Of a stretch of DNA of 64,000 nucleotides, positions 44,766-53,230 are shown one piece after another. The stretch lies in NCBI RefSeq assembly GCF_920984665.1, contig NZ_CAKLBP010000004.1, positions 62,001 through 126,000 of the forward strand, given 5' to 3'. The notes under the pieces are model-generated. The model saw only the letters and a list, made by a program, of their open reading frames with translations. It was not told where the DNA came from and searched no databases. Within the stretch, counting starts at the first letter, position 1. The number at the start of each line of letters is the position of its first letter. The position numbers were made by a program, and so were the translations under genes. Origin of the DNA: Pedobacter sp. Leaf170. Its GTDB lineage: Bacteria; Bacteroidota; Bacteroidia; Sphingobacteriales; Sphingobacteriaceae.

Positions 44766-46403
44766 ATGAATAAAAAATTTTTAACACTTGGCTTTGTGTC
44801 ACTACTTGCTGCAAGTAGCTTCGCTCAGGTTAAACCATTAGTTCCAAATAAGGATGCTATAAGGTTTAGCAAAGTCATCAATCCAGAAAACGGCTATAAA
44901 CACTTATCTGTTTTAGCTTCTGATGAATATGAGGGCAGAGAAACCGGTAAGAAAGGTGCATGGATGGCTGCAGATTACATTCGTGATTATTTTAAATCAA
45001 TTGGCTTAAAAGGTCCTGTTGATGGTAGTTATTTTCAAAAAATTGATTTGGCTAATTTTTCGATAACACAAAGTTCTTTAACTATCAATGGCCAGCCAAA
45101 ACAATTGTATAACGATTATTTAATAACCAGCAATTCGGTTGGGTTAAACGGTTTTACTTTTAGTGCTGATGATTTAGTTTTTGCTGGTTACGGTGTAAAT
45201 AAAGATGGATACAACGATTTTGAAGGGTTAAATCTTGAAGGAAAAGTTGTAGTTATTTTTGGAAGCGGAGACCCAACAGCTAAACCTGAAGACAAACAAG
45301 ACAGAAGAACAATGATGATGGCAAGAGCCAGAAAAGTTACTTTTATCTCTCAAAGCAAAGCTAAAGCAGTTATAATTATCGACCCATCATTGGATAACAG
45401 AGCAGAGCAGCTAAAGGCTATTTATGGCGAAGGACAACCGGTAATGAAATCTCCGGAAGTTGTGGAGCGCATGAAAAGCCAAAATCCTTTTACCATGATT
45501 AGTGTAACTACGGCAACGGCTAACGAAATTTTAAAAATTGCAAATACTTCGGTAGAGGCTATTCAAAAGAAAATTGCAGAAACTAAAAAGCCAGCTTCTC
45601 AAGTTATTAACGTTGCAGTTTCTGCAAGCGCAATGAAATCTGAAGTGGCGGTTAGAGCCGAAAACGTTTTAGGATTTTTAGAAGGTTCTGACCCGAAATT
45701 AAAGAAAGAAGTTTTAGTATTAACCGGACACTATGACCATATTGGCTTAGTTGCAGATCCAAATGCTAAAGATAAAGTAAACAATGGCGCTGATGATGAT
45801 GGCTCGGGAACTACTGGTGTTTTATTAATGGCGAAAGCATTTACTGATGCTAAAAAAGCAGGTAAAGGACCAAAGCGTAGTATTTTATTTATGACAGTTG
45901 TTGGCGAAGAGAAAGGACTTTGGGGTTCTGATTGGTATTCTTCTCATCCTGTTTTCCCAGTTGAAAATACAATTGCAAACTTAAATACAGATATGATTGG
46001 CCGTACTGGTGAATTATATTTGAATACACCAGATTCAGCTAATTACATCTATTCTGTTGGTTCTAATATGCTTAGTAGCGAGTTAGGAAAACTAAGTGAG
46101 CAAGTAAACGCAACTTACACAAAAATGAAACTGGATTATAAATATGATGATCCAAATGATACCGACCGCATTTATTATCGTTCTGATCATTATAACTTTG
46201 CGAAGTTGGGTATTCCTATTATTTTCTATTATGATGGAATGTTGCAACAAGATTATCACCAACCAGGAGATGAAGTAAGCAAGATTAACTTCCCACTTTT
46301 AGCGAAAAGAGCTCAATTAACCTACTATACGGCATGGGAATTGGCAAATCAAGCTAAACGACCGGCAGTTGATAGGGATGGAAAAGGAAATCCTAAGAAA
46401 TAA
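44766..46403 (+). CDS. Secreted M28-family zinc peptidase
   Basis: The protein has 545 residues with a signal peptide ending SFAQ near residue 21. The region of about 130-230 is a PA domain-like insertion. The zinc ligands are His322 in TGHYDHIG, Asp in GADDDGSGT near 343, Glu in VVGEEKGLWGS near 381, Asp in NTDMIGR near 408 and a late His in YRSDHYNF. M28 enzymes are aminopeptidases or glutamate carboxypeptidase-like exopeptidases. This one acts outside the cytoplasm. It ends at a terminator. Confidence 0.93.
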   Translation: MNKKFLTLGFVSLLAASSFAQVKPLVPNKDAIRFSKVINPENGYKHLSVLASDEYEGRETGKKGAWMAADYIRDYFKSIGLKGPVDGSYFQKIDLANFSITQSSLTINGQPKQLYNDYLITSNSVGLNGFTFSADDLVFAGYGVNKDGYNDFEGLNLEGKVVVIFGSGDPTAKPEDKQDRRTMMMARARKVTFISQSKAKAVIIIDPSLDNRAEQLKAIYGEGQPVMKSPEVVERMKSQNPFTMISVTTATANEILKIANTSVEAIQKKIAETKKPASQVINVAVSASAMKSEVAVRAENVLGFLEGSDPKLKKEVLVLTGHYDHIGLVADPNAKDKVNNGADDDGSGTTGVLLMAKAFTDAKKAGKGPKRSILFMTVVGEEKGLWGSDWYSSHPVFPVENTIANLNTDMIGRTGELYLNTPDSANYIYSVGSNMLSSELGKLSEQVNATYTKMKLDYKYDDPNDTDRIYYRSDHYNFAKLGIPIIFYYDGMLQQDYHQPGDEVSKINFPLLAKRAQLTYYTAWELANQAKRPAVDRDGKGNPKK

Positions 46404-46409
46404 ATATTT

Positions 46410-46442
46410 AAAAAGCCTCGATATCTCAATCGGGGCTTTTTT
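46410..46442 (+). terminator. Terminator of the M28 peptidase gene
   Basis: AAAAGCCTCGAT pairs with ATCGGGGCTTTT (one G-T pair) around a six-base loop, followed by two more T. Confidence 0.85.
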
Positions 46443-46475
46443 ATGCACATTACTTTTCGTGCCTGCTTAAATTCT

Positions 46476-46483
46476 TATCTTTG
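46476..46483 (+). promoter_or_regulatory. -7 element (TATCTTTG) of the LutB-like gene
   Basis: TATCTTTG ends 4 bp before the ATG at 46488. TTT is present at the -33 position 19 bp upstream. A leaderless transcript is expected. Confidence 0.5.
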
Positions 46484-46487
46484 AAGT

Positions 46488-47876
46488 ATGATCAAAACTG
46501 CCGAGGAATTTTTAGAGAAGTCTGATGAGAAAGCTTTCGATTTACCGCATCGTAAAACCATAAATTATAACATTGGTAAGTACAATACGGCTGTTGAGCG
46601 TGGCTTATCAAAATTCGAAAATCTCGAAGCATCAAAAAAGAAAGCACATGTTACAAAATGGCGGGTGATGGAAAATTTGGACAAATTCTTACCAGAATTT
46701 GAATCCAATTTTCAGCGTCGAGGTGGAAAAGTGATTTGGGCAAACGATGCAGCAGAAGCGCAGCAGGAAATTCTGAATATCATTAAAAGAAACAATGGTA
46801 AAACGGTTATCAAATCAAAATCGATGACTACGGAAGAAATCCATTTAAATGATTTTTTGGAAAGCAATCAAATAGAATCTTTAGAAAGTGATTTAGGTGA
46901 ATATATTGTTCAGCTATTAGGGCAAGCGCCCTACCACATTGTTACTCCTGCAATGCACCTAAGCGCTACAGACATTGCGCAATTGTTTCACGATAAATTC
47001 GGAACGCCGCTTGATGCCACACCGCCGCAATTGGTACAAAAAGCAAGAGAATTGCTTCGTGATAAATATTTAAATGCTGATATTGGAATAAGTGGCGGAA
47101 ACTTTTTAATTGCGGATACCGGAAGCATTGCCATTACAGAAAATGAAGGTAATGCCAGATTAAGTACAACCTTTCCAAAAATCCACATCGCAATCGTAGG
47201 TATAGAGAAAATTATTCCTTCAATTGCTGATTTAGATTTGTTTTGGCCTTTATTGGCATCACACGGAACTGGTCAAAATTTAACAGTTTACAATACCATT
47301 TTGAGCGGTCCACGGCAACCAAATGAAACCGATGGACCGGAAGAAATGTATGTTATCCTTTTAGATAATGGGCGTACCAATTTATTGGCTCAAAAAGACC
47401 AGCGTCAAGGTTTATATTGCATTCGTTGTGGAGCTTGCTTAAACGCTTGTCCGGTTTATAAAAATATTGGCGGCCATACCTACAATACCACTTATAGCGG
47501 ACCAATTGGTTCGGTAATTACCCCGCATTTAAAAGGAATGGAAGAGTTTAAACATTTAAGCTACGCTTCCAGTTTATGCGGAAAATGTACGGAGGTATGC
47601 CCTGTTAAAATCGATATCCACAAAATGCTGTTACTTAATCGCAGAGATGCGGCAACCTCACACGAGAACAAGAAAGTAGAAGAAATAGGTTGGGGAATGT
47701 TTAACCGCATGATGCAAAAGCGAAAACTGATGGATTTATTTGGCGGAAAATTTAAAAACTTTATGCTAAAAACATTCTTCAAAAAAAGCTGGGGTAAATA
47801 TCGCGAGTTGCCAAAGGTTGCTGATAAATCCTTTTCAAAACAATGGGATGATTTGAAGAAAGGTAAGGAGAATTAA
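46488..47876 (+). CDS. LutB/YkgF-type iron-sulfur protein
   Basis: The protein has 462 residues. The N-terminal two thirds form the LUD (lactate utilisation) domain, e.g. SKSMTTEEIHLNDFLE and GNFLIADTGSIAITENEGN. The C-terminal part has two ferredoxin motifs, CIRCGACLNACPVY and CGKCTEVCPVKIDIHK, for two [4Fe-4S] clusters. LutB with LutA and LutC oxidises L-lactate; LutA and LutC are not in this window. A 2-oxoacid dehydrogenase E1 follows after 83 bp, which suggests a place in carbon or respiratory metabolism. Confidence 0.88.
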   Translation: MIKTAEEFLEKSDEKAFDLPHRKTINYNIGKYNTAVERGLSKFENLEASKKKAHVTKWRVMENLDKFLPEFESNFQRRGGKVIWANDAAEAQQEILNIIKRNNGKTVIKSKSMTTEEIHLNDFLESNQIESLESDLGEYIVQLLGQAPYHIVTPAMHLSATDIAQLFHDKFGTPLDATPPQLVQKARELLRDKYLNADIGISGGNFLIADTGSIAITENEGNARLSTTFPKIHIAIVGIEKIIPSIADLDLFWPLLASHGTGQNLTVYNTILSGPRQPNETDGPEEMYVILLDNGRTNLLAQKDQRQGLYCIRCGACLNACPVYKNIGGHTYNTTYSGPIGSVITPHLKGMEEFKHLSYASSLCGKCTEVCPVKIDIHKMLLLNRRDAATSHENKKVEEIGWGMFNRMMQKRKLMDLFGGKFKNFMLKTFFKKSWGKYRELPKVADKSFSKQWDDLKKGKEN

Positions 47877-47959
47877 CAAATCATGCTCGGCTTATGATGT
47901 CTTTAATACTTGAATAAACAAAAATGATTTGATATCTGATACAATCCATCTAACCAAAT

Positions 47960-49936
47960 ATGCAATTTAACCGAGCTGATAAAGCCGACTCATTCTTACT
48001 GAATTTATATAAAAGATTGCTTTATCCTCGCATGGTTGAGGATAAAATGTTAAAACTTTTGCGTCAAGGTAGAATTGGAAAATGGTTTTCAGGTATTGGG
48101 CAGGAAGCAATTGCCGTTGGTTCGACTCTAGCCATGCAGAGCGATGAATACATTTTGCCTATGCATCGTAATTTAGGTGTTTTTACTTCTCGCGATATTT
48201 CCCTAAAAAAATTAATGGCGCAATGGCAAGGAAAGGCTAGCGGTTTTACCAAAGGCCGCGACCGATCCTTTCATTTTGGAACGCAAGACTATAAAATTAT
48301 TGGGATGATATCTCATCTCGGTCCGCAGATGGCATTGGCTGATGGCATTGCATTGGCTGATGTTTTAGCAAAGAAGCAAAAGGCAACTTTGGTGTATACT
48401 GGAGAAGGTGCCACCAGTGAAGGCGATTTTCATGAAGCAATTAACGTTGCTGCTGTATGGAATTTACCTGTAATTTTTCTTATCGAAAATAATGGCTACG
48501 GTTTATCTACCCCAAAATCTGAACAATTTCGATGTAAAAATTTAGTTGATAAAGCGATTGGTTATGGTATAGAGGGTATTCAGATTGATGGAAATAACAT
48601 CCTTGAAGTTTATCATACTATAGACAGAATCGCAAAAGATATCCGCCAAAATCCCCGCCCGGTTTTATTAGAATGTTTAACTTTTAGGATGCGAGGCCAC
48701 GAGGAAGCATCGGGCACAAAATATGTTCCGCAGGAATTATTTGATGAATGGGAAAAGAAAGACCCGTTAAGCAACTACGAAGCTTATTTAATTGAAGAAG
48801 GAATTTTGACTATTGACTCAATTATCGATATCAGAGCAAGATTTAAAAAAGACATTGAGTTAGAAGTTGAGGAAGCTTTTGAGGAACCTGAGCCAGAGGT
48901 TGATTCCGTTCGAGAGGAAAACGATATGTATTATCCTCACGAGCAAAACGTGGTTCATGCAAATCAATCATCAACAGAAAAAAGATATTTAGATGCCATA
49001 ACTGATGCTTTGGATTTGGCCATGCAGAAATACCCAAATTTAGTTTTAATGGGGCAAGACATTGCCGATTATGGTGGCGCATTTAAAATTACGGATGGTT
49101 TTACAAGCAAATATGGTAAAGGCAGGGTTCGGAATACGCCAATTTGCGAATCGGCAATTGTTGGTGCAGGTTTAGGCTTATCCATTAATGGTTACAAAGC
49201 CGTTGTAGAAATGCAGTTTGCAGATTTTGTAACGGTTGGTTTTAATCAGATTGTAAATAATTTGGCTAAAACGCATTATCGTTGGGGCGAAAAGGCCGAT
49301 GTTGTTGTACGTATGCCTACGGGCGCAGGAACTGGCGCTGGTCCGTTTCACTCACAAAGTAACGAAGCTTGGTTTACCAAAACACCAGGTTTGAAAATTG
49401 TTTATCCGGCATTTCCTGAAGATGCTAAAGGTTTACTTTTGGCTGCAATTGAAGACCCAAATCCGGTATTGTATTTTGAACATAAATATCTATACAGAAG
49501 CTTATCCACTCCTATTCCTGATGGTTATTACATCACCAAAATTGGCAAAGCAGTAACCTTAAACAAAGGAAATAAATTCGTAATCATTACTTATGGTTTA
49601 GGGGTTCATTGGGCGTTAGATTATTTAAAAAACAATCCACAAAGTGATGCAGAATTAATTGATTTACGTACGTTACAACCTTGGGATAAAGAAACCGTTC
49701 GAGCAGCAGTAAAAGCAACCGGAAGGGTTTTAATATTACATGAAGATACACTTACCAATGGCTTTGGGGCAGAAATTTCAGCATGGATTGGCGAACATTG
49801 TTTTCAGGACTTGGATGCGCCAGTAATGCGTTGTGCAAGTTTAGATACTGCAATCCCGATGAATAAAGCGTTGGAGGATGAATTTTTGGCAAAGGCAAGA
49901 TTGGCAGAAACCGTTGAAAAATTGCTTGTATACTAA
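47960..49936 (+). CDS. 2-oxoacid dehydrogenase E1, alpha and beta subunits fused
   Basis: The 658-residue protein combines both E1 subunits. The alpha half has the TPP motif YTGEGATSEGDFHEAIN near 150 and IENNGYGLSTP; the beta half starts near 335 with LMGQDIADYGGAFK, PICESAIVGAGLG, RMPTGAGTGAGPFHSQSNE and DLRTLQPWDKETV. It decarboxylates branched-chain 2-oxo acids or pyruvate and passes the acyl group to an E2; the single-chain form is typical of Bacteroidota BCKDH-like E1. E2 and E3 genes are not nearby. The PH-like gene begins 1 bp after its stop. Confidence 0.92.
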   Translation: MQFNRADKADSFLLNLYKRLLYPRMVEDKMLKLLRQGRIGKWFSGIGQEAIAVGSTLAMQSDEYILPMHRNLGVFTSRDISLKKLMAQWQGKASGFTKGRDRSFHFGTQDYKIIGMISHLGPQMALADGIALADVLAKKQKATLVYTGEGATSEGDFHEAINVAAVWNLPVIFLIENNGYGLSTPKSEQFRCKNLVDKAIGYGIEGIQIDGNNILEVYHTIDRIAKDIRQNPRPVLLECLTFRMRGHEEASGTKYVPQELFDEWEKKDPLSNYEAYLIEEGILTIDSIIDIRARFKKDIELEVEEAFEEPEPEVDSVREENDMYYPHEQNVVHANQSSTEKRYLDAITDALDLAMQKYPNLVLMGQDIADYGGAFKITDGFTSKYGKGRVRNTPICESAIVGAGLGLSINGYKAVVEMQFADFVTVGFNQIVNNLAKTHYRWGEKADVVVRMPTGAGTGAGPFHSQSNEAWFTKTPGLKIVYPAFPEDAKGLLLAAIEDPNPVLYFEHKYLYRSLSTPIPDGYYITKIGKAVTLNKGNKFVIITYGLGVHWALDYLKNNPQSDAELIDLRTLQPWDKETVRAAVKATGRVLILHEDTLTNGFGAEISAWIGEHCFQDLDAPVMRCASLDTAIPMNKALEDEFLAKARLAETVEKLLVY

Positions 49937-49937
49937 T

Positions 49938-50375
49938 ATGACATTCAAAAGTAAGGTCGACTTATTTTACCTTATTATCGTAGTAATAACAATCTTGTTA
50001 TTAATCAGCGTATCGATTTATACTTTGATAAGATGTACCGATGGTTTCTCAATTTTATATACATTTATCATATCAACGTTGGTTGGTACTTTACTCTTAT
50101 GGTTATTGTTTGATACAAAATATACCATTCAAAATAAGGTTTTAAAGTATAGGTCTGGTCCTTTTTTTGGACAAATAAAAATTGATGAGATTAGGGAATT
50201 ACAATTAAATACAAAGAGTTTTGTAGGTTTTAAACCGGCTTTGGCATGCAACGGAATTATTATAAAATATAATAAATGGAATGAAATTTACATAAGCCCC
50301 AAAGAAGTTGAACGCTTTGTTATAGAACTTACAAAGGTCAATCCTAAAATCATCACAACTTCAAATAATTTATAA
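49938..50375 (+). CDS. Membrane protein with PH-like domain
   Basis: I choose the ATG at 49938, directly after the E1 stop, giving 145 residues; the frame extends upstream into E1. Two membrane segments ([20 protein letters not shown] and [21 protein letters not shown], residues of about 10-50) precede a small beta-rich domain ([33 protein letters not shown]) resembling bacterial PH domains. The role is unknown. It sits between E1 and adenine deaminase with gaps of 1 and 5 bp, so it is probably cotranscribed. Confidence 0.7.
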   Translation: MTFKSKVDLFYLIIVVITILLLISVSIYTLIRCTDGFSILYTFIISTLVGTLLLWLLFDTKYTIQNKVLKYRSGPFFGQIKIDEIRELQLNTKSFVGFKPALACNGIIIKYNKWNEIYISPKEVERFVIELTKVNPKIITTSNNL

Positions 50376-50380
50376 CAGAA

Positions 50381-52024
50381 ATGAGCAATTTTAAAGTCGA
50401 AGGAAATATAGTTGACATCACAAAGCGAAATATTTTCTTTGGCGAAGTAGAGGTAGAAAACGGAAAGATAAAATCAATAAATAATATTTCCGAAGCAAAA
50501 GATAACACACATTTTGTCCTTCCGGGATTTATTGATAGCCACGTTCATATTGAGAGCAGCATGCTCATTCCAAGCGAATTTGCCAGGTTAGCTGTTGTGC
50601 ATGGCACCGTTGCAACCATCAGCGATCCACACGAAATTGCTAATGTTTGCGGTATGCAAGGTGTAGAATTTATGATTGAAAACGGCAATACCGTTCCGTT
50701 TAAATTTAATTTTGGTGCACCAAGTTGTGTGCCGGCTACGATTTTTGAAACTGCGGGGGCTGAGTTAAATCATGAAGCTGTTAAAGCGCTTTTAGAAAGA
50801 CCTGAAGTGAAATACTTGAGCGAAATGATGAATTTCCCGGGTGTGCTTAATAGCGACGAAGAAGTATTAAAAAAGATTGCTGCTGCACATGAATTGGGTA
50901 AACCAGTTGATGGTCACGCACCGGGCTTACGAGGCGATGCCGTTCAGCAATATATTGATGCAGGAATTTCTACCGACCATGAGTGTTTTACTGCCGAAGA
51001 AGCTTTGGATAAACTTCAATGTGGCATGAAAATTCTTATTCGCGAAGGCAGCGCTGCTAAAAATTTTGAAGCTTTGATTGATTTAATGAACGATTGGCCG
51101 CAAATGATGATGTTTTGCAGTGACGATAAACATCCTGATAGTTTGGTTGAAAATCATATAAATTCGCTATGCGCAAGAGCGGTGGTTAAAGGAATAGACA
51201 TTTTTAATATTTTGCAGGCAGCTTGTATCAACCCAATACTTCATTATAAATTAGATGTTGGCGCACTGGAAATTGGCGATTACGCAGACTTTATCATTGC
51301 TGAAGATTTGGTAAACTTCAACATAAAGCAAACTTATATTGATGGCGTTTTACTAGCCGAAAATGGTAAAATGGTTGGCGATTGGGTCAAAACTGTTGAC
51401 GATAGATCCTCCGTAAATCATTTCGAATGCAGCCTTAAAAAAGTAGAAGACTTTATCTATCCTTACCAAAACCAAAAGGAAATTCCGGTAATTGAAGCAT
51501 TAGATGGGCAACTCATTACCAATAAATTGTTTTTTGCACCAAAGGTTGATAATGGAAACATCATTAGTGATTTGGATAATGATGTTTTAAAAATGGTTGT
51601 AGTCAACCGTTATAATGATGCGCCCGTTACAGTATCATTTGTTAAAAATTTCGGAATGAAAAGTGGCGCAATCGCATCGAGCGTGGCCCATGATAGTCAT
51701 AACATTATTGCAGTTGGTGTAGATGATAAAAGCATTTGCGATGCTGTTAATCTGGTTATAAACGAAACCGGCGGAGTTGTAGCGATAGGGAATGGTAAAG
51801 AGGAAGTTTTGCCTTTACCTGTGGCGGGTTTAATGAGCAACCATAACGGTTACGAAGTTGCTGAGCGATACACTTCTATTGATAAATTTGCTAAAGAACT
51901 AGGCTCTACATTAGTCGCTCCCTTTATGACGCTTTCTTTTATGGCATTGCTGGTTATTCCTCATTTAAAATTGAGTGATAAAGGTTTGTTTGATGGCGAT
52001 ACATTCGGTTTTTTGATTGATTAG
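50381..52024 (+). CDS. ade: Adenine deaminase
   Basis: Ade converts adenine to hypoxanthine and ammonia for purine salvage. The 547-residue protein has the amidohydrolase motif [13 protein letters not shown] near 50-62, DGHAPGLRG and [11 protein letters not shown] with metal-binding histidines, and the C-terminal Ade-specific part including [13 protein letters not shown]. The length is typical. It is the last gene of the plus-strand run, followed by a partial palindromic repeat. Confidence 0.95.
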   Translation: MSNFKVEGNIVDITKRNIFFGEVEVENGKIKSINNISEAKDNTHFVLPGFIDSHVHIESSMLIPSEFARLAVVHGTVATISDPHEIANVCGMQGVEFMIENGNTVPFKFNFGAPSCVPATIFETAGAELNHEAVKALLERPEVKYLSEMMNFPGVLNSDEEVLKKIAAAHELGKPVDGHAPGLRGDAVQQYIDAGISTDHECFTAEEALDKLQCGMKILIREGSAAKNFEALIDLMNDWPQMMMFCSDDKHPDSLVENHINSLCARAVVKGIDIFNILQAACINPILHYKLDVGALEIGDYADFIIAEDLVNFNIKQTYIDGVLLAENGKMVGDWVKTVDDRSSVNHFECSLKKVEDFIYPYQNQKEIPVIEALDGQLITNKLFFAPKVDNGNIISDLDNDVLKMVVVNRYNDAPVTVSFVKNFGMKSGAIASSVAHDSHNIIAVGVDDKSICDAVNLVINETGGVVAIGNGKEEVLPLPVAGLMSNHNGYEVAERYTSIDKFAKELGSTLVAPFMTLSFMALLVIPHLKLSDKGLFDGDTFGFLID

Positions 52025-52042
52025 TTTTTAGCACCAAAATCT

Positions 52043-52106
52043 CGTCATTGCGAGGCACAGACGGAAACATTATTTGAAGAGATTCTGAAACAAGTTGAGA
52101 ATGACG
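52043..52106. repeat. Partial CATTGCGAGG palindromic repeat with second repeat end
   Basis: CGTCATTGCGAGGCAC (52043-52058) is a left half of the repeat seen at 59761-59820. The right part TTCTGAAACAAGTTGAGAAT followed by GACG (to 52106) resembles the other family (GTTTC...AAGCTCA..TGACA). It looks like a chimera of the two dispersed families. Confidence 0.5.
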
Positions 52107-52138
52107 GCAGCAAAAAGATTGAACAACCAACAAACCAA

Positions 52139-52744
52139 TCAACTAACAAAAACCTCTGCCAGCGGATTAAACAGATATACCCGTTTATCATCTAAACAAA
52201 TACAACGATAACGTTTCCTGATGCGTTCGCCTTTGGTAAAACGCCTTCCATCTTTAATTTTAAAAACGGTGTTAATGGGTAATTGCTCTAAATGTAAAGT
52301 TTCAATTTTATCAGAATCGTATTTTTTTAGTGCCCGCGACAAGTGTAAATCAGAACAACTTGATGCTGCCGGATTAGACATGTAATTATCAATAGCCTTG
52401 TGTATATCCTGCGGAAAAATATTCATTTTGAAAAAAGGAACCATCATTCGCTGAAAGTTTTTCTTCCATTCTGCACCATGAGGCTTTACTTTATTTTTAT
52501 AATCGTTCCAGGTTAAAAGATGTGCAAATTCATGCACGGTGGTTACTAAAAAAGCGTAATTATTTAAGTTAAAATTAACTGAAATTCTATGACCTTTACC
52601 TTGATATGGATGGCGGTAATCACCTAATTTGGTAGAACGTGTTTTAGAAATTTTGAATTCACATTGAAAATAATCTATCCATTTAGCAATTAAAGGCGCA
52701 GCCTGGGCAGGCATATATTGTGCTAAAACATTAACTTTCTCCAT
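52139..52744 (-). CDS. SprT-like zinc metalloprotease-like protein
   Basis: The protein has 201 residues. The zinc motif HEFAH in VTTVHEFAHLLTWNDY lies near residue 79, and a C-terminal part (LPINTVFKIKDGRRFTKGERIRKRYRCICL) resembles a short zinc-ribbon-like region. SprT/SPRTN proteins cleave protein-DNA crosslinks in eukaryotes; bacterial SprT-like proteins are largely uncharacterised. The start codon is abutted by one arm of the inverted repeat flanking the GxxExxY gene. Confidence 0.85.
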   Translation of the reverse strand: MEKVNVLAQYMPAQAAPLIAKWIDYFQCEFKISKTRSTKLGDYRHPYQGKGHRISVNFNLNNYAFLVTTVHEFAHLLTWNDYKNKVKPHGAEWKKNFQRMMVPFFKMNIFPQDIHKAIDNYMSNPAASSCSDLHLSRALKKYDSDKIETLHLEQLPINTVFKIKDGRRFTKGERIRKRYRCICLDDKRVYLFNPLAEVFVS

Positions 52745-53224
52745 TTAACCGCAAAGTTCGCAAAGTTTTCCGCAAAGAAAAGAAAGATTTATAAGCCATT
52801 TACGATTCTTCTCAAACCATCTTTTAACCTGATTACATTAAAATTCATCAATAATCCTAATTTATAATTCCCCAGTTTCATATAAGTTAGTACTTGAGCC
52901 AAGTGTATATCATTGAGTGCTTCACAACTTTTCAACTCCAAAACGAATTTTCTTTCTACTAAAATATCGATTCTGTACCCACAATCAAGTCTTACATCCT
53001 CATAAATTAAAGGCATAGCTTTTTCCTTTTCAACAAATAAACCAGCTTTAGCAATTTTATAATATAGACATTCTTTATAAGCGCTTTCTAATAATCCCGG
53101 ACCAAGCGCAGTATGTACTTCAATTGCTAAGCCGATAACAATTCTAGATAATTCATTTTCTTCCATATTCTGAAATAGCTCTAGCGTTCTTCGTGTTTTT
53201 CTCTTTGCGTTCTTTGCGGTTAAA
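52744..53224. mobile_element. Candidate GxxExxY cassette with 22-bp inverted repeats
   Basis: The left arm TTTAACCGCAAAGTTCGCAA (52744 onwards, ending AG at 52765) and the right arm, whose complement reads TTTAACCGCAAAGAACGCAA (53203-53224), differ at two positions in 22. Between them lies only the GxxExxY gene. Further CGCAAAG copies follow the left arm (52771-52777). The unit fits exactly between the sprT-like start codon and the helicase stop. No transposase or target duplication was seen, so mobility is inferred. Confidence 0.5.
52789..53166 (-). CDS. GxxExxY family protein
   Basis: The protein has 125 residues. The family motif is seen in VHTALGPGLLESAYKECLYY (GLLESAY = GxxExxY), followed by VRLDCGYRIDILVERKFVLELKSCE, which resembles a PD-(D/E)xK nuclease core (D...ExK). 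The C-terminus has HLAQVLTYMKLGNYKLGLLMNFN. Such proteins occur in many copies in Bacteroidota and other environmental bacteria; the function is unknown. The gene is bracketed by inverted repeats (see the cassette entry). Codon use looks similar to its neighbours. Confidence 0.88.
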   Translation of the reverse strand: MEENELSRIVIGLAIEVHTALGPGLLESAYKECLYYKIAKAGLFVEKEKAMPLIYEDVRLDCGYRIDILVERKFVLELKSCEALNDIHLAQVLTYMKLGNYKLGLLMNFNVIRLKDGLRRIVNGL

Positions 53225-53230
53225 CAAAAA

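Noticed and set aside
44766..49936. M28 peptidase, LutB-like and E1 genes as a single new pathway operon
   Set aside because: A strong terminator at 46410-46442 and separate promoter elements divide the genes, so the association may be chance.
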